A DNA stretch of 64,000 bases from Chryseobacterium ginsenosidimutans (GTDB lineage Bacteria > Bacteroidota > Bacteroidia > Flavobacteriales > Weeksellaceae): NCBI RefSeq assembly GCF_030823405.1, contig NZ_JAUSXC010000001.1, forward strand, positions 2,711,001 through 2,775,000. The letters run 5' to 3'. Within the stretch, counting starts at the first letter, position 1. Each line of letters starts with the position of its first letter. The translations under genes were made by a program, and so were the position numbers. The notes beneath the pieces were generated by a model. That model ran no database searches, had not been told where the DNA came from, and saw only the letters and a list, made by a program, of their open reading frames with translations. Shown here piece after piece: positions 50,982 to 58,691 of the stretch.

Positions 50982-52481
50982 TTAACTAAATAATTCCACT
51001 TCCTCTCCTTTTTCTACCGGATATTCTTCTGTAAAACATCCGAAACAGTGATTAGAAGAACCTAAAATTGATTTTAAATTCTCTGTACTTAAAAATTCTA
51101 AAGAATCTACTCCCAAATAATCTCTAAGTTGTTCAGTGGTCATATTTGCAGAAATCAAATCATCTTTTGACGGTGTATCAATTCCCAAATAACAAGGCGC
51201 AATAATTGGCGGAGAAACACTTCTGAAGTGAATTTCCTTTACACCTGCTTCTTTTAAAATCTTAACCAATCTTTTCGAAGTTGTTCCACGAACAATTGAA
51301 TCATCGATGATTACCACTCTTTTACCTTTGATTTCAGAAATAATCGGGTTCAGTTTAAGGTTCACTACCCTTTCTCTCATTTCCTGAGTCGGTACAATGA
51401 AACTTCTTCCGATATATCTGTTCTTGATCAAAACCGGACGGAAAGGGATTCCCGAAGCCTTAGAAAAACCAATCGCAGCAGGAACTCCCGAATCAGGAAC
51501 TCCAATAACTAGATCAGCTTCTACAGGAGCCTGTTCCCATATTTTCTCACCAGATTTTTCTCTGATTTCGTACACATTGATGTTTTCTAATGTAGAATCG
51601 GGTCTTGCAAAATAAATATATTCAAAAGAACAAATTCTCTGCTTTCCTCGTGCTTCATCTGCCATGTAAGAATTAAGTTTACCTGGTTCGTTTTCGTTGG
51701 TGTAAACGATTTCTCCAGGTAAAATATCACGAACATACTGAGCTCCGACGGCATCTAAAGCCACAGATTCAGAAGCGACAACATAAGAATTTTCATTAGT
51801 AGCGCCTAAAACCAAAGGTCTGATTCCGTTGAAATCTCTGAAAGCAAAAAACTTGTTTCTTGTCATTCCGACAACAGAATACGCGCCTTCAATTTTTTCC
51901 ATGGTTGCTTTGATGGCACCACGCAAACCTAAATCTAGATTTTTCTGGATTAATCTCAAAATAACCTCAGAATCGGAAGTTGCTCTGAAGACTACACCTT
52001 CAGCTTCCAACTCGGTTTTTAGTTCTCTTGCATTGGTAAGGTTACCGTTATGCGCGATGGAAAGGATAATCTGGTCGTATTCGTTTTTGGCAAAAAATGG
52101 CTGAAAATTATACTTCTTTTTGTCTCCTGCCGTCGTATAACGAGTGTGTCCGATGGCAGAGTTTCCCATAAAAGTCTCAGGATCCTGAATTTCTTTATAA
52201 ACATCCAAAACCAACCCTTCATCTTTCATATTGGTGATTTTCCCGTCCTTAAGAACAGAAATACCACAAGCTTCCTGACCTCTGTGCTGTAGCGCAAAAA
52301 GCCCGAACTGTGAAAGAGAAAACGTATCCAAATCGTTATCAGAATACATTCCGAAGATACCGCACTCCTCATTCGGAGCATCCAGCCTTTCTTCTTCCTG
52401 CGTTCTGAAGAGATTTCTTCCGTAGGTCTGAGTTTCAAATTGTTTTAAATATTCACTTTTATGAATGTCTAAACTTTTCAT
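50982..52481 (-). CDS. purF: Amidophosphoribosyltransferase (PurF)
   Basis: PurF makes phosphoribosylamine, the first step of purine synthesis. The 499-residue protein has a 39-residue leader before the nucleophile C40 (ECGIFGMYSD), so it is likely processed to expose the cysteine as in Bacillus PurF. The Ntn hydrolase part has GHTRYTT and AHNGNLTNA; the PRPP loop is VVIIDDSIVRGTTS. Cysteines in RICSFEY, APCYLGI and HCFGCF fit the iron-sulfur form of the enzyme. It lies 106 bp downstream of purC on the same strand. Confidence 0.96.
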   Translation of the reverse strand: MKSLDIHKSEYLKQFETQTYGRNLFRTQEEERLDAPNEECGIFGMYSDNDLDTFSLSQFGLFALQHRGQEACGISVLKDGKITNMKDEGLVLDVYKEIQDPETFMGNSAIGHTRYTTAGDKKKYNFQPFFAKNEYDQIILSIAHNGNLTNARELKTELEAEGVVFRATSDSEVILRLIQKNLDLGLRGAIKATMEKIEGAYSVVGMTRNKFFAFRDFNGIRPLVLGATNENSYVVASESVALDAVGAQYVRDILPGEIVYTNENEPGKLNSYMADEARGKQRICSFEYIYFARPDSTLENINVYEIREKSGEKIWEQAPVEADLVIGVPDSGVPAAIGFSKASGIPFRPVLIKNRYIGRSFIVPTQEMRERVVNLKLNPIISEIKGKRVVIIDDSIVRGTTSKRLVKILKEAGVKEIHFRSVSPPIIAPCYLGIDTPSKDDLISANMTTEQLRDYLGVDSLEFLSTENLKSILGSSNHCFGCFTEEYPVEKGEEVELFS

Positions 52482-52587
52482 TTCTATTTTTTCTAATCTA
52501 GATTTTATTTTGATAGATCTTTAAATTAGATGAAAAATTAAATATTATGTTAAATCAAAACTTAACATCTAATTTTTTCTCTAAATC

Positions 52588-53307
52588 TTATTTCTGAAGA
52601 AGAGTTTTAAGGCGGTTGTAGATTTCTACATAAGCCTCAGTAACTTCCCCTAAGTCTCTTCTGAATCTGTCTTTATCCAGCTTTTTCATGGTGTCTTTGT
52701 CCCAAAGTCTGCAAGTATCAGGAGAAATTTCGTCTGCTAAAATAATTTCACCATCTGAAGTTTTACCTAATTCGATTTTGAAATCAACCAAGATGATATT
52801 CATTTTGTCGAATAAATCGATTAGAATTTCGTTGATATCAGAGGTTAATTCATACATTTCATCAAGTTCTTCATAGGTTGCAGCACCTAAGAAAACAGCG
52901 TGGTGATCGTTGATAAGCGGATCTCCCAATTCGTCTTTTTTGTAGCAGATATCGAAGATCGTTACCGGAGATTTAATTCCTTCTTCAACCCCTAATCTTT
53001 GAGCCATGCTTCCTGCAGAATAGTTTCTTACCACCATTTCCAAAGGAATAATAGACACTTTTTTTACCAATTGTTCTCTTTCGTCCAATTGTTTAATGAA
53101 ATGAGTCTTAATCCCTTTTTCATTTAAATATTCAAAAATCAAAGTTGTGATGGCGTTGTTCATTTCGCCTTTCAAATCAACAGATCCTCTTTTTTGAGCA
53201 TTAAATGCCGTAGCATCATCTTTAAAACGAACTACAACTTGGTCAGGATTATCGGTAGCAAATACTTGTTTCGCTTTACCTTCGTACAACATTTCTTTCT
53301 TTTCCAT
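52588..53307 (-). CDS. purC: SAICAR synthetase (PurC)
   Basis: PurC joins CAIR to aspartate in purine synthesis. The 239-residue protein has [20 protein letters not shown] (ATP-binding start), [38 protein letters not shown]-like [13 protein letters not shown] and the ending [19 protein letters not shown]. Length and motifs are standard. It precedes purF with a 106-bp gap and follows the DUF3307 gene by 22 bp. Confidence 0.96.
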   Translation of the reverse strand: MEKKEMLYEGKAKQVFATDNPDQVVVRFKDDATAFNAQKRGSVDLKGEMNNAITTLIFEYLNEKGIKTHFIKQLDEREQLVKKVSIIPLEMVVRNYSAGSMAQRLGVEEGIKSPVTIFDICYKKDELGDPLINDHHAVFLGAATYEELDEMYELTSDINEILIDLFDKMNIILVDFKIELGKTSDGEIILADEISPDTCRLWDKDTMKKLDKDRFRRDLGEVTEAYVEIYNRLKTLLQK

Positions 53308-53329
53308 TTCTTACTAGATTTATTTTTAG

Positions 53330-54025
53330 TTATTTAATTAAAATTCCTGTTAAAACTGCCATTCCAAAGCTCAGAAGTGTACCGATAAGTACGTATTCTG
53401 TTAATTTTCTTTGTTTGGCCTGTGCTAAGTCGCTGAATCTGAAAACAGATTTTGCAGCCACCATAAAACCAACGCCTTCCCAATGATTCACCAAAATAAA
53501 AGTGAATACCAGTAAACGTTCTAAAATTCCAATATATTTTCCGGCACTTGATAAAGATTCGGTTTGTATGTTACCTGAAGTCTCCGGAACGGGCGTCCAT
53601 GAAGACAATAATATTTTGATAAAAATTGAAGCAGGTGTCGTTAAAAACAAAGCTGCCATTATTATTTTTAAAACTTCCTGGTCTTTTAAAAACTCAAAAT
53701 TGAATTCTTTAAAATAAAAAGAAACTCCCGTAATTACTAAAATATGAAGAGCCTGATCAATAAAAAACCAGCTTTTTTTATTTTTAACAGTCTGAAAGCT
53801 CAGTTTCGAGGCATCAATAATAAAATGTGAAACGCCCACTAAAAAAGCAACCCACCAAAGTTGAAGATCCCAAAGGAAAATAAAACTTAAAACAGTGTGA
53901 ATCAAAACATGAAGATACAGATATTTGCTTTTCAGTTTCTTGATTTCTTTCTCTGCAACCCAAGAATTTGGCTGGAGAATAAAGTCTCCAAGTAAATGTG
54001 TCAATATGAGTTGAGTAAAAATCAT
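53330..54025 (-). CDS. DUF3307 membrane protein
   Basis: A 231-residue protein with six to seven hydrophobic helices. The start LTHLLGDFILQPNSWVAEK and WWVAFLVGVSHFIIDASKL are the DUF3307 hallmarks: HxxxDxxxQ and HxxxD pairs suggestive of metal or catalytic sites. Function unknown. It lies 2 bp after the SatD-like regulator gene, and the pair is conserved in many bacteria, so the regulator probably controls its own operon with this protein. purC follows 22 bp later and may be read through. Confidence 0.85.
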   Translation of the reverse strand: MIFTQLILTHLLGDFILQPNSWVAEKEIKKLKSKYLYLHVLIHTVLSFIFLWDLQLWWVAFLVGVSHFIIDASKLSFQTVKNKKSWFFIDQALHILVITGVSFYFKEFNFEFLKDQEVLKIIMAALFLTTPASIFIKILLSSWTPVPETSGNIQTESLSSAGKYIGILERLLVFTFILVNHWEGVGFMVAAKSVFRFSDLAQAKQRKLTEYVLIGTLLSFGMAVLTGILIK

Positions 54026-54027
54026 GC

Positions 54028-54633
54028 TTACAGTTCTGAAATTTTCTTTTTAAAATATTGATTGGTTTCCACGATAAGCTCGTAGTTGGCGCGCTTCAGT
54101 CTCTGGCTTATAGATGACTGAGAAATAGCAAATCTTTTCGCAAGATCTTCCTGCGTGATATCTTTATTCATGATCATTTCGTGGATGATTTCAGATGTTG
54201 CCATCGTCCAGTTATCAAAATCTTTTGAAGACCATTTCAGTAAAATATTTAAGTCTCTGTCAACAGAATCGTTGGATGTTTTGATAGAAACGGTGTGTCC
54301 GTCGTTCTTTAAGTCGTTCAGTAATCTTCCTGAATGCACATACGCTGTTCCGTTGGATTCTGTGATCTTTTCAGATGAAAAATTTTCTTCACCAATACCG
54401 ATGGCAATTCTTACATCTAAATTTTCCTGACTTTTTATAAGTGATTTTATAGCTAAGAAACGCCAGAAAACTTCATCGATATTACATTTTAATTGAAATT
54501 CGTCGCCTCTGTAGATTTCCCATGTTAAAGGTGCGCTTCCCCAATTTTCGAGAAGATTTTTAAGCTTGGTGATCCAAACCTCTGTTTCTGCGTGTTGTGA
54601 ATTTATAATATCTCCGGTAAGTACCGCTATCAT
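54028..54633 (-). CDS. SatD family regulator with C-terminal HTH
   Basis: A 201-residue protein. The N-terminal 140 residues (MIAVLTGDIINSQ, YRGDEFQLKC, VRIAIGIGEENF, AYVHSGRLLNDLK) are the SatD pattern, which resembles a nucleotide-cyclase/GGDEF-like fold (note RGDEF). The last 55 residues contain a sigma-70-like HTH: ITQEDLAKRFAISQSSISQR. The ATG at 54633 is only five bases past the -7 element, so the mRNA looks leaderless. It forms an operon with DUF3307 and probably binds the palindromes just upstream. Confidence 0.82.
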   Translation of the reverse strand: MIAVLTGDIINSQHAETEVWITKLKNLLENWGSAPLTWEIYRGDEFQLKCNIDEVFWRFLAIKSLIKSQENLDVRIAIGIGEENFSSEKITESNGTAYVHSGRLLNDLKNDGHTVSIKTSNDSVDRDLNILLKWSSKDFDNWTMATSEIIHEMIMNKDITQEDLAKRFAISQSSISQRLKRANYELIVETNQYFKKKISEL

Positions 54634-54637
54634 TCTG

Positions 54638-54645
54638 CAAATATA
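54638..54645 (-). promoter_or_regulatory. -7 element TATATTTG of SatD gene
   Basis: Minus-strand TATATTTG, an exact TAnnTTTG match. It ends five bases before the start codon and overlaps palindrome 1, which would hide it when bound. Confidence 0.6.
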
Positions 54646-54662
54646 AGCATAATTACTTATAT
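54641..54662. promoter_or_regulatory. Operator palindrome 1: ATATAAG-N8-CTTATAT
   Basis: A perfect 7-bp inverted repeat with an 8-bp spacer over the -7 box of the SatD gene. The second copy lies 29 bp away centre to centre. Confidence 0.65.
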
Positions 54663-54670
54663 ATAAAAAA

Positions 54671-54690
54671 TATAAGCAGATACACTTATA
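54671..54690. promoter_or_regulatory. Operator palindrome 2: TATAAG-N8-CTTATA
   Basis: A perfect 6-bp inverted repeat with the same 8-bp spacer as palindrome 1, in the -33 to -50 region. A lone half-site GCTTATAT follows at 54713-54720. Confidence 0.65.
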
Positions 54691-54782
54691 GATATTGATT
54701 ATTAGTGAATCTGCTTATATCGATGATATTGTAAATGCTTGATTTAAGGATGGTTTTTCTCAGTCTAAAACTTATTTTTATA

Positions 54783-56645
54783 TCATTTTTTAATAAACTG
54801 ATAGGTCTTATCATCCATCTTTAATAGATAAGAACCCACCGTTAAACTTTGAACAGAAATATTTTTCTTGTCTTTAAAAGGATTTTGTTCGGTAGAAATT
54901 ACTTTTCCTGAAAAGTCTAAGATCTGAGCCGATTTTACGTTTTCAGTTTTCCCACTTACAAAAACATTCTCATTAGCTGGATTGGGATAAATTTTAAATT
55001 CTTTATCTGCCAAAATTTGATCAGAAACAGAAAGGATTCCTAAATTCTGGCAATAATCGCTAGCATAAGAATCCCATTCACTAGTCGTGAATGTTGTGGT
55101 TGGATTATTAATATTAGCTTTTCTATATAGAGAGATATTGCTTAGCACAGAAGAATTTGATTGTCCGCTCACTCCTATCGCATCCACACTTGAAGATTTA
55201 TATCTTAATTCTAAATAATTGCTTCCTGTAAAAGTCATTTGCGGAGCCGATGTTACAAATTTTGCCTGATTATTTGTATAGCAGGAAAAATTGGCATTAG
55301 GATTCGAAACCACAAAAGTTTCATTATTCTGGATGATCCCCTCAAATTCATAAGGATCGACAAAATAATAATTTGTTCCACTATAAAATTGAATTGATAA
55401 TCTGTAATCGTTTAAATTTACAGGGTGTCCTGTTTTATTGGTGATTTCTAATGCTTTATTGTTCGAAGATCCTTCTAGATATTTTGAAACAAAAAGATCT
55501 TTAGCATAAATATCAGAAGCCAAAGTAGTTGTTGTAGCGATATTACTGTCCGGTGAAAGCAAATATCCGCTGTCATAAGCTTTAACCGTATAATTATAGG
55601 TTGTAGAAGGCAAAAGATGATCAATGCTAATCGATGTTCCTTTTGTAGAAGAGATTAAAGTTCCGTTTTGATAAATTTTATATCCGATAACATCCGTACT
55701 TGCACTTGGTGCCCAACTTAAAGTTGCAAAATAAGCACTGGTTTGGGTTACTGTTAAATTTGCAGGGGTTTGTGGTGCAACCGCATCCGCAGTCTGTCCC
55801 CAAATTGTATTTACCCAACTCGGATTATCAATAAAAGGATTTCTGTTTTTTTGAATTGTGTAAACTGCATCGTTTCTGTCAATTTCTTTTTGTGAAACAG
55901 GATCCTGCTGATTCCATTGAAGCAGCATTATCAAGTATGCAGGATCAAAGGCTCTTTCTTCGGTTCCGTCTAACGGATTGGTGTCGGAAGCAGGGTTTGC
56001 ATTGTTATTAAAATTAAAAGTTTCTAATTTCCCTTCATATCTTACTGCAAAATAGAGTAAGCTTCTCGCTACATCACCTTTAAACTCATTAATAGGCTCA
56101 TAAACACGTCCTGTATAAGTCATTCCGGGAATTGCACAATTTCCTATTTTTGATGAATTGGAGAACGTATAATATATAGTGGAACCTGTAATTCCGTAAG
56201 GATAATTACTTCTCAGCTGATTGATTCTTGCATCCGTCGGAACGACATAGAATAAATCAGAATACATCGGATAATTGCTGTAAAATGTACTTTGAGGCAT
56301 CATATGCTCTCTGTTCCAGCCCAATCCTTCCGCGCCTGCACTTCCGATAATATTTCCTGTTGTGTATTCATAAGCGTCCGGTCCGGTCGGAATTTCGGAA
56401 TACATATCTAACAGTATAGTAGTATTTGTAGCGTCATGATCATAATATTTATCCAAATCTGTCTGATTGTAATAATTGGTAAGATCACCATAATGCCAGT
56501 TGATATTTTTTTCAGAAATAATATCATGAAGTTTTGATTTTAAGGCGTAACCCGTTAAACCAGCTGTTCCGTCATAATATGCGGCCGGAACCTGAGCGCC
56601 AACATATGTTGAAATCAGAATAATAGGAAGTAGAAGTTTTTTCAT
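54783..56645 (-). CDS. Secreted endonuclease I with Fn3 and lamin-tail domains, T9SS cargo
   Basis: A 620-residue protein from MKKLLLPIILIS (one of two adjacent ATGs; a longer frame adds 14 residues). After the signal peptide (ending GAQ) comes an endonuclease I domain with the ExxH-type motif GWNREHMMPQS (His about 114), then YPYGITGS and RNPFIDNPSWVNTIW. A fibronectin type III module (about 298-380), a lamin-tail-like domain (KYLEGSSNNKALEITNKTG) and a C-terminal T9SS type A sorting domain (YPNPANENVFV to the end) follow. It should cleave extracellular DNA at or outside the cell surface. Confidence 0.9.
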   Translation of the reverse strand: MKKLLLPIILISTYVGAQVPAAYYDGTAGLTGYALKSKLHDIISEKNINWHYGDLTNYYNQTDLDKYYDHDATNTTILLDMYSEIPTGPDAYEYTTGNIIGSAGAEGLGWNREHMMPQSTFYSNYPMYSDLFYVVPTDARINQLRSNYPYGITGSTIYYTFSNSSKIGNCAIPGMTYTGRVYEPINEFKGDVARSLLYFAVRYEGKLETFNFNNNANPASDTNPLDGTEERAFDPAYLIMLLQWNQQDPVSQKEIDRNDAVYTIQKNRNPFIDNPSWVNTIWGQTADAVAPQTPANLTVTQTSAYFATLSWAPSASTDVIGYKIYQNGTLISSTKGTSISIDHLLPSTTYNYTVKAYDSGYLLSPDSNIATTTTLASDIYAKDLFVSKYLEGSSNNKALEITNKTGHPVNLNDYRLSIQFYSGTNYYFVDPYEFEGIIQNNETFVVSNPNANFSCYTNNQAKFVTSAPQMTFTGSNYLELRYKSSSVDAIGVSGQSNSSVLSNISLYRKANINNPTTTFTTSEWDSYASDYCQNLGILSVSDQILADKEFKIYPNPANENVFVSGKTENVKSAQILDFSGKVISTEQNPFKDKKNISVQSLTVGSYLLKMDDKTYQFIKK

Positions 56646-56785
56646 CATTAAAATTGAGTAACTAAAATAGTTAATTAATTTATTCAAAGTTCTAAAAATT
56701 TTTATTAAAAATGATTAATCTTTAAAATATAAAAATTTGAAAATTAAAGTTTTGCGTGTAAAATTTTAGCAGTTAAATAATTTTC

Positions 56786-56815
56786 TTGGGCATTCCGTCA
56801 ATTTGGTTATCTTTG
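56786..56815 (+). promoter_or_regulatory. Promoter TTG-N19-TATCTTTG of acyl-CoA dehydrogenase gene
   Basis: A TTG (56786-56788) and TATCTTTG (56808-56815) are separated by 19 bp, the best full match to the Bacteroidota promoter consensus in this window. The start codon is 20 bp downstream. Confidence 0.7.
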
Positions 56816-56835
56816 GGAACTAACTATTTATCTAT

Positions 56836-57975
56836 ATGAACACAGAGACAATTGACAATATCAAAATGATAGCGGAAACAGCAAGAGAGTTTGCTGAGAA
56901 GAATATTAGGCCTAATATTATGGAGTGGGACGAAAGCCAGACTTTCCCTAAAGATATGTTTCATGAGTTAGGCGAAATGGGCTTTATGGGAATCGTTATC
57001 CCTGAGCAATATGGTGGTTCTGGTCTTGGGTATCATGAGTATGTTACGATTTTGGATGAAATTTCTCAGGTAGATCCTTCGATAGGGCTTTCACTGGCTG
57101 CTCACAATTCATTGTGTACCAATCATATTTATGAATTTGGGAATGAAGAACAAAGAAACAAATGGCTTCCTCAGCTGGCTTCAGGTAAAGTAATCGGAGC
57201 TTGGGGATTAACAGAGCATAATACAGGTTCAGATTCAGGTGGTATGTCTACTACAGCCGTAAAAGATGGTGACGACTGGATTATTAGTGGTGCTAAAAAC
57301 TTCATTACTCACGCTATTTCCGGTGATATTGCAGTTGTAATGACAAGAACGGGTGAAATCGGAGCTAAAAATAATTCAACGGCTTTTGTTTTAGAAAAAG
57401 GAATGACTGGTTTTTCTTCTGGTAAGAAAGAGAATAAACTAGGAATGAGAGCTTCTGAAACAGCAGAATTAATCTTCGATAGCGTTCGTGTTCCGGATTC
57501 TCACAGATTAGGAGAAGTCGGAGAAGGCTTCAAACAGGCAATGAAAATTCTTGACGGAGGTAGGATTTCTATCGCTGCTTTAAGTTTAGGAACTGCAAGA
57601 GGAGCTTACAAAGCTGCTTTGAAATATGCTAAAGAAAGACAGCAATTCGGAAAATCTATTTCAGAATTCCAGGCGATCAACTTTATGTTGGCAGATATGG
57701 CGACAGAAATCGATGCTTCTGAATTATTGATTCAAAGAGCAGCAACATTGAAAAATGCTAAACAAAAAATGACAAGAGAAGGAGCAATGGCAAAATTGTA
57801 CGCTTCTGAGGCTTGTGTAAGAATTTCAAATAATGCCGTTCAGATTTTCGGAGGTTACGGTTACACAAAAGACTTCCCTGCTGAGAAATTCTACAGAGAT
57901 TCTAAACTTTGTACGATTGGAGAAGGTACTTCTGAAATCCAAAGATTAGTAATCGGTAGAGATATTACTAAATAA
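56836..57975 (+). CDS. Acyl-CoA dehydrogenase
   Basis: This 379-residue flavoenzyme is of the short/medium-chain acyl-CoA dehydrogenase family. It has the FAD/substrate motif GAWGLTEHNTGSDSGGM, ISGAKNFITHA, RQQFGKSISEFQAINF, and the C-terminal QIFGGYGYTKDFPAEKFYRD with GEGTSEIQRLVIGR. It performs the first dehydrogenation of beta-oxidation or a branched-chain amino-acid step; chain length cannot be fixed. It is followed by a DinB gene 16 bp later. Confidence 0.95.
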   Translation: MNTETIDNIKMIAETAREFAEKNIRPNIMEWDESQTFPKDMFHELGEMGFMGIVIPEQYGGSGLGYHEYVTILDEISQVDPSIGLSLAAHNSLCTNHIYEFGNEEQRNKWLPQLASGKVIGAWGLTEHNTGSDSGGMSTTAVKDGDDWIISGAKNFITHAISGDIAVVMTRTGEIGAKNNSTAFVLEKGMTGFSSGKKENKLGMRASETAELIFDSVRVPDSHRLGEVGEGFKQAMKILDGGRISIAALSLGTARGAYKAALKYAKERQQFGKSISEFQAINFMLADMATEIDASELLIQRAATLKNAKQKMTREGAMAKLYASEACVRISNNAVQIFGGYGYTKDFPAEKFYRDSKLCTIGEGTSEIQRLVIGRDITK

Positions 57976-57991
57976 TTTTTTTAAAATACAA

Positions 57992-58489
57992 ATGATTAAA
58001 AAAGCACTTTTGGGTGAATTTTTGCATGAAGCAGAAAACACCCGAAAAATTTTAAAAGCGATCCCTAATAATGCTTTAGATTGGAAACCCTCTGAGAAAA
58101 ACTGGACAACAGCTCAATTAGCTTCTCACATTGCAGAAGTTTATAATTGGTACGAAGGTACTTTCAATCAAGATGTTTTTGACATGGGATCTTACCAGTA
58201 TGATAAAGGTGATGTTTCTAAAGCAGAAAATATTGTAGCTAAATTTGAAGAAAATGTAGCCAAAGCACAAAATGTTTTGGAAAATTCTGATGAAAACAAT
58301 TATTTTAATGAATGGAAAATGGAGATGAACGGAAATGTAATCTTCCCTCCTACCCAGAAAATCCAAGTGATAAGAGGCTTTTTATTTAATCATTTGTATC
58401 ATCATAGAGGTGAGTTGGTTGTTTATTTGAGATCCAATGGAAATAAAGTTCCCGGATTGTACGGACCGACTGCTGACGATAAGTTTTAA
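57992..58489 (+). CDS. DinB family protein
   Basis: This 165-residue four-helix-bundle protein has LGEFLHEAENTRKIL at the start, NWTTAQLASHIAEVYNWYEG (first metal histidine) and FLFNHLYHHRGELVVYLR (the HxxxH pair), which is the DinB metal-site pattern. DinB members are metal-dependent, some being thiol transferases; this one is not of the YfiT type. It is likely co-transcribed with the acyl-CoA dehydrogenase. Confidence 0.88.
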   Translation: MIKKALLGEFLHEAENTRKILKAIPNNALDWKPSEKNWTTAQLASHIAEVYNWYEGTFNQDVFDMGSYQYDKGDVSKAENIVAKFEENVAKAQNVLENSDENNYFNEWKMEMNGNVIFPPTQKIQVIRGFLFNHLYHHRGELVVYLRSNGNKVPGLYGPTADDKF

Positions 58490-58516
58490 AAATTAGAATT
58501 ATATCATTAATAAGTG

Positions 58517-58545
58517 AATAGCACTCGTATTTTGCGGGTGCTATT
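58517..58545 (+). terminator. Terminator after DinB gene
   Basis: An 8-bp stem AATAGCAC / GTGCTATT plus inner CG pairs is followed by TTCTTTTTTT. Confidence 0.7.
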
Positions 58546-58658
58546 TTCTTTTTTTGAGAAAATGAATTTTCAACGATATTCAATGTATCGCATAATTGTT
58601 TATAGAAATATTCTAAAATTTTCTTAAAAAATTTTGTTTTTCGTAATTAAATTTTCAT

Positions 58659-58666
58659 TAGCTTTG
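58659..58666 (+). promoter_or_regulatory. -7 element TAGCTTTG of metalloprotease gene
   Basis: A TAnnTTTG match 25 bp before the start codon. A TTG lies 22 bp upstream (58634-58636), slightly wider than the usual spacing. Confidence 0.5.
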
Positions 58667-58691
58667 ATATCCCACAATCAAATAGAGATTT

